In this document: positions 34,343 to 46,248 of the stretch, piece after piece | How positions within the stretch are numbered: the first letter of the stretch is position 1 | How the letters are laid out: each line of letters starts with the position of its first letter | Assembly (NCBI GenBank): GCA_034401135.1 | Contig: JAWZSP010000008.1 | Location: forward strand, 62,001 to 126,000 | Reading direction: 5' to 3' | DNA: 64,000 nucleotides | Origin: Volutella citrinella | Lineage: Eukaryota; Ascomycota; Sordariomycetes; Hypocreales; Nectriaceae | Notes under the pieces: generated by a model | Databases searched by the model: none | What the model saw: only the letters and a program-made list of their open reading frames with translations | Told to the model about the DNA's origin: nothing | Translations under genes and position numbers: made by a program

Positions 34343-36137
34343 TTACTTAGACGCCTGGGGATCCTCATCCACTCTCATCCAAACGAGAATATTGTGGCGA
34401 CTCCAGTGCTGTCGATATCTCTTTCCATAGATGTACATAGGCACCGTCATGAGAAACAAGCCAGCACTAATACCAGCGATTATGTCGAACACCTGCGCGG
34501 CGCCGCTTTTCAAATACCAGGGGACAATAAAATTAGTGACCCTATTGATATGTTAGCAGTGACAGAGACACCCCTTGAGATTCCTTCCACTTACCCATAG
34601 AAGAAGAAGTTCTTAAAGGTCACGTTGAAAATAAAGATTTCAACAGAGTGAGCCGGCATGGCATCAAGAGCATAACCCGAGGTAACGCTGGCGAAAATAG
34701 ACATGCCAAACAGGGTTACTCCCCAGAGGGTGGCGATGGCATAGATTGATTGGCGGGCCTCAATGGCATGTCCAAAACCAGCCAGCCCACCAATCGTGAA
34801 AATGGCACCAAAGATGGTAAGGACAAGCCGGAACTCAGGCTCATACACACCGTGATTGCGCCTCGTAAAGTACTTGATGACTGGGTCATTGACATACGCC
34901 AGGATGATGCATGCCAGGGTACCACCGACAAGAGGACCAGTAGATGTATAACCGACGGATGCTGCGTCGAAGTTCCAAGGCGGTCCCGCAAACATGACGC
35001 CAGCAAGGATAGACATGGCCACGAACCATGCCATGATGAGTCCAGTTAGGAAAACATTGTAACTGGCGACAACGTTGAACATCATGGCGAAGCTGGCGAC
35101 GAACATCGAAAACATGGACTTTTCTGTATAGACACCGCTGTAGAGCGAGAGCTCTTGCCTGAAAGACTTGGGCTTGGCAGTGTTGCTGTCCTTGGGAACT
35201 TCGGGATCACGAGAATCGTCTTTGACCTCCTCGACATGATCGATCGCCGAGACATTCTCTTTCTTGTCGCTCAAATCTGAAATTGAACCGACTCGATCAA
35301 TGTTCAGAGTGTTGGACCTGATGAAGGCAGTTTCTGGGGCGAAGAAGATGATAAGGACGGTCTGCAGGACCACAAACGGCAGCAAGATGTGAAAGTTGTA
35401 GGGCCAACTAAGCCTAGTGGTGATGACGCCGGCCAGAATAGACACACCGTTGCTGAGACCACCGAGGATGAAGACGACAACAGCAACATAGAAGCCGCGC
35501 TCGTGAACAAAATACAAGTCTCCAATAACGGATACGCACAGAGACTCGTATGCGGAAGCCCCGGCCCCCTGAAGGACGCGACCGGCGGCCAAGGTGCCAT
35601 AATTGGGAGAGAACTCGCAAACTAGGCATCCCACAAGGCCGACTATGGATGAGACGACAAAAACGGGGCGCTTTCCATACTTTCGAGAGACGGCAGAACA
35701 AAAAGGCGACGCAGCACCCAATACAAGAGCAAGATAGCCACTGAGCTTGGCAATATCCGTGAACGATCTTCCAAGGTCAATCGAGATGGGAACAATACCG
35801 GCATTAAGCATCGGATTCTGGAACATTGATCGTTAGCCATGACTCGGCAAGACCACGTAGCACCAAGTCAGAAAGCAAGTAGACATACTGGTATAATGCA
35901 AATGAATGATGTTCCCATGAGAATGATTAACATGACGCGGTTTTTCTTAAAAGTGGACCAGTTCAATGGGTCATTTGGATCATCCGAAGGCTGCGGGACC
36001 AAAACGATGTGGGAGTTTTTGCCGGTTCCGTGTTTGAGCCCGGTGCTACGAGCTGTAGCCCCATCCGCTGCTTCGTCGAGGCCGACGGTACCCGGGACGT
36101 GATGCCCGTCTTTGGGTTCCAGAATACCTAGACCCAT
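34343..36137 (-). CDS. MFS transporter, DHA1-like, 12 helices
   Basis: Exons are 36137-35889, 35817-34595 and 34541-34343, giving 556 residues. The cytoplasmic N terminus ends with DPNDPLNWS, the hallmark of fungal DHA1 multidrug-type carriers. SRKYGKRPVFV is motif A and GRVLQGAGASAYESL follows. A central loop of about 60 charged residues separates the two six-helix halves. The C terminus ends in a short basic and acidic tail. The downstream ATG at 36137 was chosen because the upstream in-frame extension has no family resemblance. It is a plasma-membrane carrier, probably exporting small molecules. Its position beside oxidative genes suggests uptake or efflux of their substrate or product. 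Confidence 0.88.
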
Positions 36138-37188
36138 GGTGATGAATGTGTAAAGATGGGCGAAGGGGAAAAGCAAGGTATCACTGATTAGGGTTGAATG
36201 GCGATTGACGGATTGGTTGTTAGGTAATTCTTCCAAGACTTGAGACGGGACTGGAGCTGGAAGGCAGTCATTTATGTTGCGACCGAAGAGATATCCCAAC
36301 GCCAGCTCGCCAGGATATGTTGAAAGCTGCTGTGGAATCCGGGGTATGTGGCATTGCGGGATTGTGGGGCAGGTCAAACCTGGGGAAGTCCATGGCCGAG
36401 TCTAGACTACGCATGCCGAGGGAACACACGGATCATGCCCCATTTCGGAGCTTAGCTTAGAACCTCCTCTTGCGATACCGACATTGGATGCCCTTATTGT
36501 GGCATGGGGAGTTGGGGAGCTACCCGGCTCTCCCGGTTTCATGAGCTGCAGGCATCAGCTTGGCTGAGATTGTGGAAAAGGCGGGGGTGGAAGGGAGGGG
36601 AGGGACCAGTTTGGATTGGTAATCTCCACACCTTCAAGCTCCAGGTCGCTTCGCTTATCACCTCTGGCTAGCGGCTGGAAGATTGATGAAATGTGGCATG
36701 CCTCGGGGAGCTAGTGAGTCCCCCACACGTTAGACTCTATTGGGACTCTAGTACGACACCGAAAGAACTGGCAAGGTGGAGATTGCAAGTGCAGATGCTC
36801 CTGCGCGCCCGCTGCCAGGTCATTGCTGACGCGGTCGGGAGGCTGGGGACTGCTGCTGGATACGTCCTAAACTAAAGTTGTCTATCGAGCGATGTGGGGG
36901 GTGGTATTGTGGACGACACAACTACAAGCACGCATGGATGATAGTCACCAACGAGCATAGATCGGCTAATCCAGAGCTCTCCCATGCTGTATTACGCGTA
37001 ATGATGGACACCTCAAGTGGGAAATGTGAGTTTAATTAGTAAAATGCATTGACAATTGGGAACACTAAAGATGCTTCTACGGAATGATATGGGTTGAGTC
37101 TAATCGACATTGAGTACAGGATGTGCCATGAGCGTGGACTCATCACGCTGTGTAGACCAAGCCAAGATTAACAAGGCAATACTCCATT
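36138..37188. other. Intergenic, about 1.05 kb
   Basis: MFS promoter side, carrying TGTGGGG motifs at 36721 and 36893. The remaining sequence has no credible ORF. Confidence 0.4.
36721..36899. promoter_or_regulatory. Two TGTGGGG motifs upstream of the MFS gene
   Basis: CCCCACA lies at 36721-36727, and TGTGGGG at 36893-36899 in the context CGATGTGGGGGGTGG. They are 585 and 755 bases upstream of the MFS start. Confidence 0.3.
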
Positions 37189-39235
37189 CTATAGTCGGCT
37201 AGTATTTTCCTTTTCCAACTCGCGAGATTCGCGGAGGCCTCGGTACTTCTTTGGCCAGATTCCTGATTTTCCAGGGGACAAGATGCCATTGGGGTCGACG
37301 GAGTCCTGGGGCATGGTTCAGCAAAAGATGAAATCGACGGCAAGATGCACAACTGGTGCTTACCTTGAGCTTTTCAACAAATCGGTTGTAGGCGTAGTTG
37401 TTGAAGGTGTTGTGTCCAGCAATCAGGTCTGCATTATTATCAACAAGCGGAACTAAGCAGAGGCCAAGTGGACATTGGACAGTAGTGGCCGTGTCTGCAA
37501 GAGTACTTACCCATGTGGTTGACGTGAGCCCGATACATTCCGTAAGCTCTTTTCTTGCTCTCCTGGTGAAGGCCACGGTACAGCTTATGGACACTGGCTC
37601 TGTGGGTTGCGTCCTGTTGGTCGTACATGAACATGTTGACCACCAGAGAGTGGCGTTCATGCATGAAGAAGTCAATAAGCGGATCAACCCCTGTGTCGAA
37701 ATAGTGCTTGTAGCTGGCCTTCATCCATTCTAGTATGAGATTTCCGGAGTTTGGAATGATGGGTGCATAGTCGCCGTGAGCTGCCTTGCCCTTGCCATTG
37801 CGAGGAAGAGCCCAGTCCACAGTTGGGAGGCTGAACAAAGAGGCAACTCCGGTAAGAAACACGCCATTCTTCTCGGGGATGGACTTGTTATCCAGGAGCT
37901 GGCCAGTCTCGCCAGTGAAGAGGTGTCCGTTTACCGTTGCCGTGGGAACCTCGCGGGAGATGATGTCTTTGATCTCGTCAAAGTGAGCTTGAATTACCCT
38001 CTTATTGCCATAGAGTCCCCATCTTGCCAGCCAGTAGGGAAGATTGTGCTCCTTTTGGAGCTCCTTCAGCCTCCACGACGGAATTGCACCCTCTCCGTCC
38101 CAGAAGTCGACACGCTTTCCAAGAGAGCTAAGCATCTCCGGGGCACCCATGAACCAAACGCAAGTGGGGATAAGGCCAGACTGTCGCATCGGGCCCAGAG
38201 AGTCCACTAAAGGAGCCAGGTCTTCGAAGTTTGGGACTTCGACGGTACACTCCATGAAGGCCTGTGGCTGAGGCGTCATCCAGATGCTAAGCTTGGTAAC
38301 AATGCCCAGGTTGCTCTGCACAAAGAGACCGTCTACGGACGGACCGTATGTGAACTTGGAGGTGAATGAAGAAGGCGAGCCGTCTATGCCCCACTGGCCC
38401 GTCCGGATCATATCCCCGTCAGCGAGCATAATTTCGAGCCCAGCTGTGCATTGATGGTGGTTGGAGTGGCTGCCGAATCCGGTTCCACGATCCAGTGTCT
38501 AGCAAGGGGTCAGTACAGCATCCCCACTGGTCGATTCAGAGTCAGGCTAACTTACGTTGCCGGTGACGCTACCCCAGCTCAAAGAAGGGGTGCTCGGCCA
38601 CACCTTCTTCTTATTCGCGGCGCAATGATCGATGAGATCCCTCCAGGTAACACCAGGCTCGACGACAGCATACGAAAACTCGTCACTGACTTCAATGATC
38701 TTGTTCATGCGGTGGAGATCCAGAGCAACGGATCCGTTGATTCTCGGCGCCGGGCCACCGTAGCTGAGCACTCATGTCAGTTGCATCACGAGTTGGCAGT
38801 GTTTTATTGTCTTACCCGAGATTCTTGCCCCTAGAGAATGTCCATAGCGGAATGGAGAACTTGTTGGCAATGCGCAGAATATCCGAAACTTGGTCGGTAG
38901 ATGATGGACTGTCCTCGCGGCTTAGCTCTCCGGATCCTTAGGCTTCTTCCGGGTAGAAAGACTCACCAGACAGCAGCACTAGGCATCTTCCTCTTGGATT
39001 CATCCTCTTCCCAAATGTCGTAAGGATCAATATAGTGAGACAGGCCATCGCCAATAAACACATTGTCTGTGCCGATAGCCTTGGAGAACTCTGCGACGGC
39101 TTGCGAAAAAGCGCTCGCACTTACGCCAGGCGGGAGGATGGATTTGATGGGAACGCGGGGAGTCGCAAAGACTTTTTGGTGGGCAGCCTCATACTCCTCA
39201 AACGGATACGTGTTCTTGGGTGTGTTTGAAGTCAT
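37189..39235 (-). CDS. Vanillyl-alcohol-oxidase-like FAD enzyme
   Basis: Exons are 39235-38967, 38908-38816, 38763-38556, 38498-37511, 37428-37364 and 37305-37189, giving 579 residues (VAO of Penicillium is about 560). It matches VAO along its length: ANKFSIPLWTFSRGKN, YGGPAPRINGSVALD, YAVVEPGVTWRDL, GSVTGN, GLFVQSNLGIVTKLSIWM, YRAHVNHM and the end DSVDPNGILSPGKSGIWP. MHERHSL aligns with the region of His422, which carries covalent FAD in VAO. YRAH aligns with Tyr503-Arg504. At the position of VAO Asp170 (PDLGGGSV) this protein has PSLSWGSV, so the residue is Ser. VAO oxidises 4-alkylphenols and 4-hydroxybenzyl alcohols in peroxisomes or cytosol. The Ser may mean changed substrate or redox behaviour. 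It is divergent from the third P450. Confidence 0.9.
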
Positions 39236-39881
39236 GGTGGAATTAATTCAAGGACCGTAAGTAGGGAGGTTAAGATGCTGAGCAATCACGTCGGTGGTGA
39301 GGATGGTAGTGATCAAGTGGACACCCACTATGTTTTATAACAAAGTACGTACTAAATTGCTGATCCATCACGGCTTGTCGGTGATAAACAAGACCCCGAA
39401 TCGTTCCACTGGCTCCCACCAATTTTTCTACCCCTCTCCGCGCGGCCAAATTTCTCCAACCACTAAACGAAAGGCAATGGTCTTTTGTCTGGGGCTGGTG
39501 GCATTTGCCAAGAGTGGAAGGGAAGTTTCCTGGGTGGATGTGGGGGACATGCCCCGCCACCTCACCTGGATGGGAGAGCTGCACATCTGAGTGGGAGCTA
39601 AGCTGTGGAGTATTTTGATGCTCTTCAATGTATTAACCCCGGGTTCATTTCCAGGCTCAAATCCCTTGCTCACTGCTCTCAGGGATACTTGACTGGCTGC
39701 TCTATTCATCTTGTGAGGAAATCCAGGAGACCAACGCACACCGACTGCCAGGGCCGTACATCCAAACCAAACGAAACCAGCCAGACGAACCGTCTAATTC
39801 TTCCGCGAAAGGCCATCTTGTTCCTTTACTTTTACTGGGAATCGCGAGGTCCGGGCTGCGCAAGTCGACTGTGTGCCGACC
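39236..39881. other. Divergent promoter of VAO-like gene and P450
   Basis: About 645 bases with a TGTGGGG motif near the middle and no gene. Confidence 0.45.
39539..39545 (+). promoter_or_regulatory. TGTGGGG motif in the VAO/P450 promoter
   Basis: Context GGATGTGGGGGACATG. It lies about 305 bases from the VAO-like start and 340 from the P450 start. Confidence 0.38.
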
Positions 39882-41630
39882 ATGATTGAATCGCTACTGT
39901 CATCATTGCCGGTCGGGCTGTCGGAACACCAATTGCTTGTCAAATCGGCTCTCGTTGCAGTCTCTGCCACTGCCCTCTTATGCAGCCTTTATCTCTGGAT
40001 TGTTCCCAACAAGCTGCTGGTATGGCCTCCCTCCCATATGTTCCAACCTGTGCCCTAGTACTGACTGCAGATATCCAGGACTCGCGAAGACGACACCTTC
40101 CCCCGGGACCCAATGGACTGCCCTTTATCGGCAATATGCTAGACCTTGCGGACTCAGACCAAGTACAACACAAGGTGCGAAAGTGGCATCAGCAGTACGG
40201 CGACATATTCTACACCAAGATCGGAGGGTCCGACTACGTGTGGCTCTCGTCACCCAAGGTGGTGAAAGATCTTATGGACAAGCGATCAAGCACCTGGTCC
40301 TCCCGACCACCCTTACCATTTGCTCAGGACGTCGGGAGTGGCGGCCTGCGTCAGCTCTTCATGGCCTACGGCCCTCGCTGGCGCCAGCTCCGCAAGCATA
40401 GCCATGCTTTGCTCAACCAAAATTCGTCGATGAAGTATAAGCCGGTGCAAGACTTTGAGTCGAAGCAGGTGTTGAGGGACCTCATCGAGAGGCCTGAGAT
40501 GTTTTATACTATCAACAGACGGTATTCTTCATCCGTTATCATGCTGGTCACATATGGATATCGCATCCCGTCTCTTGAGGATCCCATGATCAAGAAGATA
40601 TACACCGTCCTGGATAATGTGACGCACATGACAGCTCTTGGAGCGTATGCTGTGGATAGCTTCCCCTCTCTTTCAATCGTACCCGAGTTCTTCTTGGGCA
40701 ATTGGCGCACAAAGGGCAAACACATTTTTGAACACGACAGCAAGGTCTACCTCGACATGTGGATGCGACTCAAGAAGGAGGTGGATGAAGGAAGCGCCCG
40801 AGATTGCTACTGCAAGGGGTTCTATCTGGCTGATCCCAAGAAAAGCGGCATCAACGATATTGAAGCAGCCTATGCGTGTGGCGGGCTCGTCGAAGCTGGG
40901 TCCGAGACGACCGCGACAACGCTCAACAATTGGATGTTGGCAATGGTCTTGTACCCTGAAACCGCGAAGAAGGCGCAGGAAGAGATTGACCGTGTGGTTG
41001 GCGGTGATAGGCTTCCTCAATTCTCCGACGAGGAAGACTTGCCGTACCTCCGGGGCATGATCAAGGAGGTCTTGCGTTGGCGCCCAGTCAATAAGTTTGG
41101 CATGCAGCATGCCACTTCAGAGGATGACTGGTACGAGGGACACTTTATTCCCAAGGGCTCTACAGCCATTCTCAACTGGTGGTATGTCTGGAGTGGTGCT
41201 ATCAAACGTGTGTCTTGTGCTAACCATGTACGATGCCAGGGCTATCCACCGCGACCCAACTCTCTATGAAAACCCTGATCAGTTTGACCCATCCCGCTAT
41301 CTTGATAAGCCTCTTTCTGCTGCCGACTATATCAACTCTGCCAACCCCTACGATCGCGATCACTTCACATATGGGGCAGGGCGCCGCGTCTGTCCAGGTG
41401 TGCACGTGGCTGAGCTTTCTCTCTTCATCAACGTCGTGCGTGTGCTCTGGGGATTCAACATCTCAAAGGCAAAGAGACCGGACGGGACGGATATTGAACC
41501 AACGAAAGCTATGGTTCCAGGGTTCTTGTCGGTGCCAATCCCTTTCGAGTGCACCATTGTGCCAAGATCTGCTAAACACGAGAAAATCATGCTCGACGAG
41601 TTTGCAAAGGCGGAGAAGGCAGGGATCTGA
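39882..41630 (+). CDS. Cytochrome P450 monooxygenase (third of three)
   Basis: Exons are 39882-40019, 40079-41181 and 41240-41630, giving 543 residues. An N-terminal anchor (ALVAVSATALLCSLYLWIV) is followed by RRRHLPPGPNGLPFIGN. FMAYGPRWRQLRKH is the C-helix, VEAGSETTATT the I-helix, KEVLRWRP the K-helix, and FTYGAGRRVCPGVHVAE the heme loop with Cys at about residue 465. This group of P450s is common in ascomycete secondary-metabolite and detoxification clusters. The substrate is unknown. It shares a promoter with the VAO-like gene, which suggests sequential action on one aromatic substrate. Confidence 0.9.
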
Positions 41631-42000
41631 ATGGCTCACATCGATTTTGAGACTATTTGGTATTAATTGACGAGGAGCTACTCATGCTTTTTTGTTCTGC
41701 TATTGCAGTTATCTTTTAAAGACATGGAATTGATGAATCATGTGTTAAAACCGAGCCACTGAGTCTGTGTATGCCCGGCATCTCTCCCCTTCAATTCCTC
41801 TCCTTGGGTGTCTTAGGGGTTCACATACGTTCAGTCCTGGTACAGCAGGGTCAAGATCATATGAAGTACTCCCAGAATGAGCTTACAGGGCTACGTGCAC
41901 ACTTCACCTAGGCTAATATGATTTGTTCTGATAAAGCAAAATGTAGTCCAATCAATCAATGCATTATGTGCTATCTCAAAACAGTAGTCTTGGCCAATGT
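41631..42000. other. Convergent spacer, about 370 bases
   Basis: Lies between the P450 and dehydrogenase 3' ends. Nothing is recognised. Confidence 0.4.
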
Positions 42001-43161
42001 TCAGTCCAACGGTCCCCCAAGGTACTTGTAAATAATCGAGCCGTCTCGGTCCTAAATACCTGTCAGAAAGCACAACTTGGTCGACAGGTAGCGTAATGGA
42101 CACTTACCATGCACTCCTTGTCCACAGCAACCTTCTCGAAAACAGTCATGGCCGCCTCACCAATGGTTGGCGTAATTCCCACGCTCTTGGCTGCATCAAC
42201 GCCAAGTCCCACATCCTTGGGGAGCATCTGTGACTTGAAGCCCAATTTGTAGTTGTTGCTGCTGGGGGCATGAGCCACGACGCCGGGTACGGGAGCCACA
42301 TGGTCGGCCATGAAGTTTTGGCCTGTTGAGTTTTGAATAATTCGATGAAGGAGGTGCTTATCGAGACCTAAAAGTCGTCCCGTCGCCATGGCTTCGCAAT
42401 TAGCAAGGAGAATGGTACAGGAAAGGTAATTGTTGCAAATTTTGGCGGCAAGGCCATTCCCCAAGCCGCCGCAGAAGAAGGCCTTGTCTTCGGCTCCCAT
42501 GAATCCTGCAATGATTCTCAAGCGCTTCATGACGGGGTCCAACTCGGCAGCATCTTCTTCATCAGGTGCACCGATGAGGAATGAGAGTGTGCCTTTGTCC
42601 GCAGCCGGCACGCCTCCGGATACCGGACAGTCGACATACAGACCCATTCCTGCCTGTGACAACGCGTTGCCAACCTCCTTGGCGATAGCTACATCAATTG
42701 TGCTACATTCGAGGTAAAGCCTCTGGGAGTTGAAGGACGCGCCAGTCGAGCTTGCAGCAGCCACGACACCGTTGGGGGCATCAAGGTAAACTTCTCTGAC
42801 ATTCTTTCCGGACGGCACAATGGAGATGATTGCCAGAGCCTTTTCGGCGACTGACTTGGCCGAGTCTACTATTTCAATAGGGCCAAACTCCCCAAACTCG
42901 GCCTTAAACTTTTCGCATGAGGGCCGAAATACATCGTTGATGTACAGCGTGGCGTCGGCGTCCATCTTCTTACGGACATTGGCGGCCATGCCGTAGCCCA
43001 TGGCGCCAAGGCCTGGAGCATGTTAGCGGCGGAGAAGTGCCAATGTGGAGAGTGTGTGGGCTGTGGAGGCGAGTTGTGGATAGCTGATGAGGGGTTCTGT
43101 GGCCATCTGAGATGTCGGAGTGGGGATGGTACTGACCAATGAATCCAATATTGTTCTCCAT
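42001..43161 (-). CDS. 3-hydroxyisobutyrate dehydrogenase-family enzyme (first of two)
   Basis: Exons are 43161-43137, 43012-42108 and 42051-42001, giving 326 residues. It has the NAD(P)-binding GFIGLGAMGYGMAANV, the substrate block DCPVSGGVPAADKGTLSF and the catalytic-lysine block GNGLAAKICNNY. These are the three signatures of beta-hydroxyacid dehydrogenases (6-phosphogluconate dehydrogenase superfamily). Members oxidise 3-hydroxyisobutyrate or other beta-hydroxyacids, or reduce semialdehydes. The first exon encodes only eight residues. The last exon ends with IIYKYLGGPLD, whose start depends on choosing the TTTAG acceptor. It shares a promoter of about 265 bases with the metallo-hydrolase at 43427. 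A second, diverged copy lies at 48479. Confidence 0.9.
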
Positions 43162-43291
43162 GGTGTAGTCTCGTTTTAGCGTGTGCTTCAGTACCTGGTA
43201 ACCCGGGCAGTCGTCGCTGGGGCTTCCCAACCAGCTTCTTATAATATCTTGGTCGTGGTGGGTTTGACATCTGAAGCAACGACCCGCCCAC

Positions 43292-43298
43292 CCCCACA
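43292..43298 (-). promoter_or_regulatory. TGTGGGG motif in a bidirectional promoter
   Basis: CCCCACA on the plus strand, in the context CCCACCCCCACACTCGG. It lies about 130 bases from each of two divergent starts (43161 and 43427). Confidence 0.4.
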
Positions 43299-43426
43299 CT
43301 CGGGGCTATGGGGCAAAAATGAGCTAGAAGGATCCTCAATGACCTATAGAGTGCAACAGCTGTGACTAAAAACCACGATTTATAACAGGGCTTTAGTTTT
43401 CACAACGACCATCAACCTTGCACATC

Positions 43427-44631
43427 ATGACGGACACTACGAACAACGCTCAACCCAATCTGCCGGGGCACCATGGACCAGGTGTTCAAGTCCATCTTCT
43501 CGATGGGGGGAGCTTCAGCACGGCCACTCTGAGCTTCATACATGACGGAGCACCCCCAGACTTGTTCCGGATGTACGATTGGTGCTTTATGATATTCCAC
43601 AAGCCCTCTGGGAGACGTGTTCTTTGGGATCTCGGATGTAGCCATGTATGTCGTCGACCATGGCCCTTCTAGCGCCAGCGGCTTTTGTCTTCATTCCTAT
43701 GACACAAGACTAAAATGCCTCATGTTAGGATGAATCGCTCTACACGCCTTGGGTCAAGAAAGTGATGCTGCCAAGTGCCAGACCTGTAGGCCCACGGAAG
43801 CCGTTGACTACGCAGCTGGGAGAGTTGGGCGTAAACGCGAATCAGATCGACTCAGTACTCTTCAGGTATTACCTAGCCCTTCCCTATCGGGTTGCTTGCG
43901 TCGTTACCATGCTGCATTCCCCTTTGCTGACCTGTCAACTCTCAGCCATGCTCATTGGGATCACTGCAGACCCATCAGTGGCGAGTTCCCCAATGCCAAA
44001 GCATTCTTCGGCCCTGGAACCAAAGACTTTTGCTCGCCTGGCAACTTGGAGACTGGCAAACCCGATGCAGACATTGAGTGGGATGGGCGGTGGTTCGGTT
44101 CCGCGCAACATGTGACGGAACCGTGGTCAGAGCTTGACGGGGATTGGGTCCCATTCGGCACCTTTGACCGAGCCATAGACTTCTTTGGCGACGGCAGTCT
44201 CTGGGTGATTGATGCGCCTGGCCATATGCCGGGCAATCTCTGTGCGGCCGTCCGGTTGGAGGGATCCCAGGAATGGGTTCTGCTAGGTAGCGACTGTTGC
44301 CATTCCCAGTATGTTGCCATGTTTTTGCTAATTTTCCTGACATTGACTAACAGAAAGCTATCGCAGGGCAATCCTCAGAGGCGAAGCAGATATCGGGCTG
44401 TACGAAACGCCGAGTGGTGAAACGGCGGCTTACCTCCACAAAGACCTTCCTGCAGCTAAGGATACAATCGAAAGGATTAGGGAGGCTGAGTCAAAGTATG
44501 GAATACATGTCGCTCTAGCTCATGACGCGACCTGGCTCGTATCCCAGCATGATGCGGTATTGATGAGTTTGGTGGGTGAGAATAAACAAGGCGTGTGGTT
44601 GGACAGAGTAAAGCATGGTGAACGGCCATAG
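43427..44631 (+). CDS. Metallo-beta-lactamase-fold hydrolase, lactonase-like (first of two)
   Basis: Exons are 43427-43645, 43729-43865, 43946-44308 and 44358-44631, giving 330 residues. The zinc motif SHAHWDHC (HxHxDH) spans the second splice. DAPGHMPGN, GSDCCH and LAHDATW supply the later His, Asp and His ligands. Length and order fit the N-acyl-homoserine-lactone-lactonase-like group, whose fungal members open lactones or lactams. The substrate is not known; a lactone intermediate of aromatic breakdown is an inference from context. It shares its promoter with a beta-hydroxyacid dehydrogenase, and a similar pair occurs again in the cluster. Confidence 0.87.
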
Positions 44632-45010
44632 AACTTGGGTCTATATACTTTGGATTAATTTTCTTTGAATCAGATAGTTTTTTGTGAACTGTTCTACGTT
44701 CGAAGCACCCTGTGTCGTTGCCCATGCTTCAAGGTCAAGTTCTCATGCACAGTCATTCCTGCATGCTACGACCATTTCGTAGGGGTACATTCTCGCCACC
44801 CCACAATTAAGGGTGCTAAGACAACCTTATTGTTGTAAACAGTGTTCAACTCGAGGAGAGTGTGGGGTAAAAAGGGTTGCCCGTGGAGTATCTGGGGCCA
44901 CAGCGCCACCCCCCACCTCGACGATATCATATTTGATCATGGTGCAACCGCATCAAGTCAGACGAGCCAAACAGTAGCAATTGAAATTTCACTCCTACCA
45001 CTCCGTGAAT
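44632..45010. other. Promoter of the NmrA-like gene
   Basis: About 380 bases with TGTGGGG motifs at 44799 and 44861 and no gene. Confidence 0.45.
44799..44867. promoter_or_regulatory. Two TGTGGGG motifs
   Basis: CCCCACA lies at 44799-44805 (context CCACCCCACAATT) and TGTGGGG at 44861-44867 (GAGTGTGGGGTAA), 145-210 bases upstream of the ATG at 45011. Confidence 0.4.
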
Positions 45011-46000
45011 ATGAGCCTGAGAATTGGTGTTATTGGCCCAACCGGCTTTGGGGGCTCTTACTTGTGCGTCGAGTTGCTTGAACGCGGCCTTTCAGTCCGT
45101 GGCTTCTCTCGGCATCCCGAGAAGTTGGGCTCCCACGAGAGATACACTCCCCATTCAATCGATATCGAAGCAGCGTCTCTGGAGGAGTTGATTGACGCCT
45201 TCAAAGATCTTGATGTTTTGATCAACGAGTATGGGCCTCACACAGCCGGCGAGCTCGCTCTAACATACAGTGAGTAGCCCATTGATAGTCCCGGACTCAC
45301 TCAGACGTGTGCTTAACCATATTATAACACAGAGCCCTTCCTGGAACAGACTCGCAAGACTCTGATCGCCGCAAAGGAAGCAAAGGTAGGCTATTTTGTC
45401 ATGGTGGGCGGCTGCGGGTCTCTCCACATGCCGCGGAACCGGCTGCAAACGTGCAGCGAGAGCAAGGAATTCTGGCTCTGGTACCGCCGGGGTATCGCAG
45501 ACAGCCACGCTCATGTCGCATACATGGAGGAGAGGCTTGGCTCGATGGGCTCATCACTACGGGCATATCGAAATGCCAGGCGACAGCAGCGTGGTGAGCT
45601 GCCCATCGACGACGACTCCTTGAAATTGATCGAGGATTATGAGACAACTGCGATGAATAATGACGACGCACTCCAATTTGTCACGGCGGGAAGAACCAGC
45701 TTCATGTTCTTTGACGGAAACACCTCGTTCAAGTGGACCTTTGTGTCCCCCCCAGCCTTGTACCGCTCGGGAAGACGGACAGGGACTTACAAGACTATTA
45801 TTGACGAACTTCCAGTCAAGCCGGCGCTCAAAGATGGGGATGAGGGCAACTTGGAAGGGAGGCTCCATGGAATCTCTGCAGCAGATCTGGCCATTGCCAT
45901 TGCTGATGAGGTGGAGAACCAGAAGCTGGTCGGCAAGCATTGGAGTGCCTACGCGGATATGTCTGACGACACGCCAACCCCGTCATACGTTACCCTCTGA
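45011..46000 (+). CDS. NmrA-like NAD(P)-binding protein
   Basis: Exons are 45011-45269 and 45333-46000, giving 308 residues. The N terminus IGVIGPTGFGGSYLCVELL is a GxxGxxG Rossmann fingerprint of the extended SDR/NmrA type. RGFSRHPEKLG follows the second strand, as in NADP-preferring members. YFVMVGGCGSLHMP marks the central strand. A classical YxxxK is not visible, so it may be an atypical reductase or a redox-sensing regulator rather than a dehydrogenase. The middle (residues about 140-200) is charged and less conserved. Same strand as the hydrolase downstream, with its own TGTGGGG copies upstream. Confidence 0.75.
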
Positions 46001-46248
46001 GGTGGGCGGTACCGCATTCCTTGCCTAGGTAGCTTCATTGAAGATCACAATGCTGCGGACAATGCGTTGTAACAGAATGAGAATGGCCATGTCAACTATC
46101 AGAGTGCACGGCCAAACAGATGTTCTCCACATACAACCCCGCAGTGGGGGATCAATGCTCGTGCAGTATATAATATCGATGATGGCGCTTCCTTATCAGC
46201 AATAGATACTGTAAACCATTTGATCCATTCTTGTCCTGCTTCTCCAAT

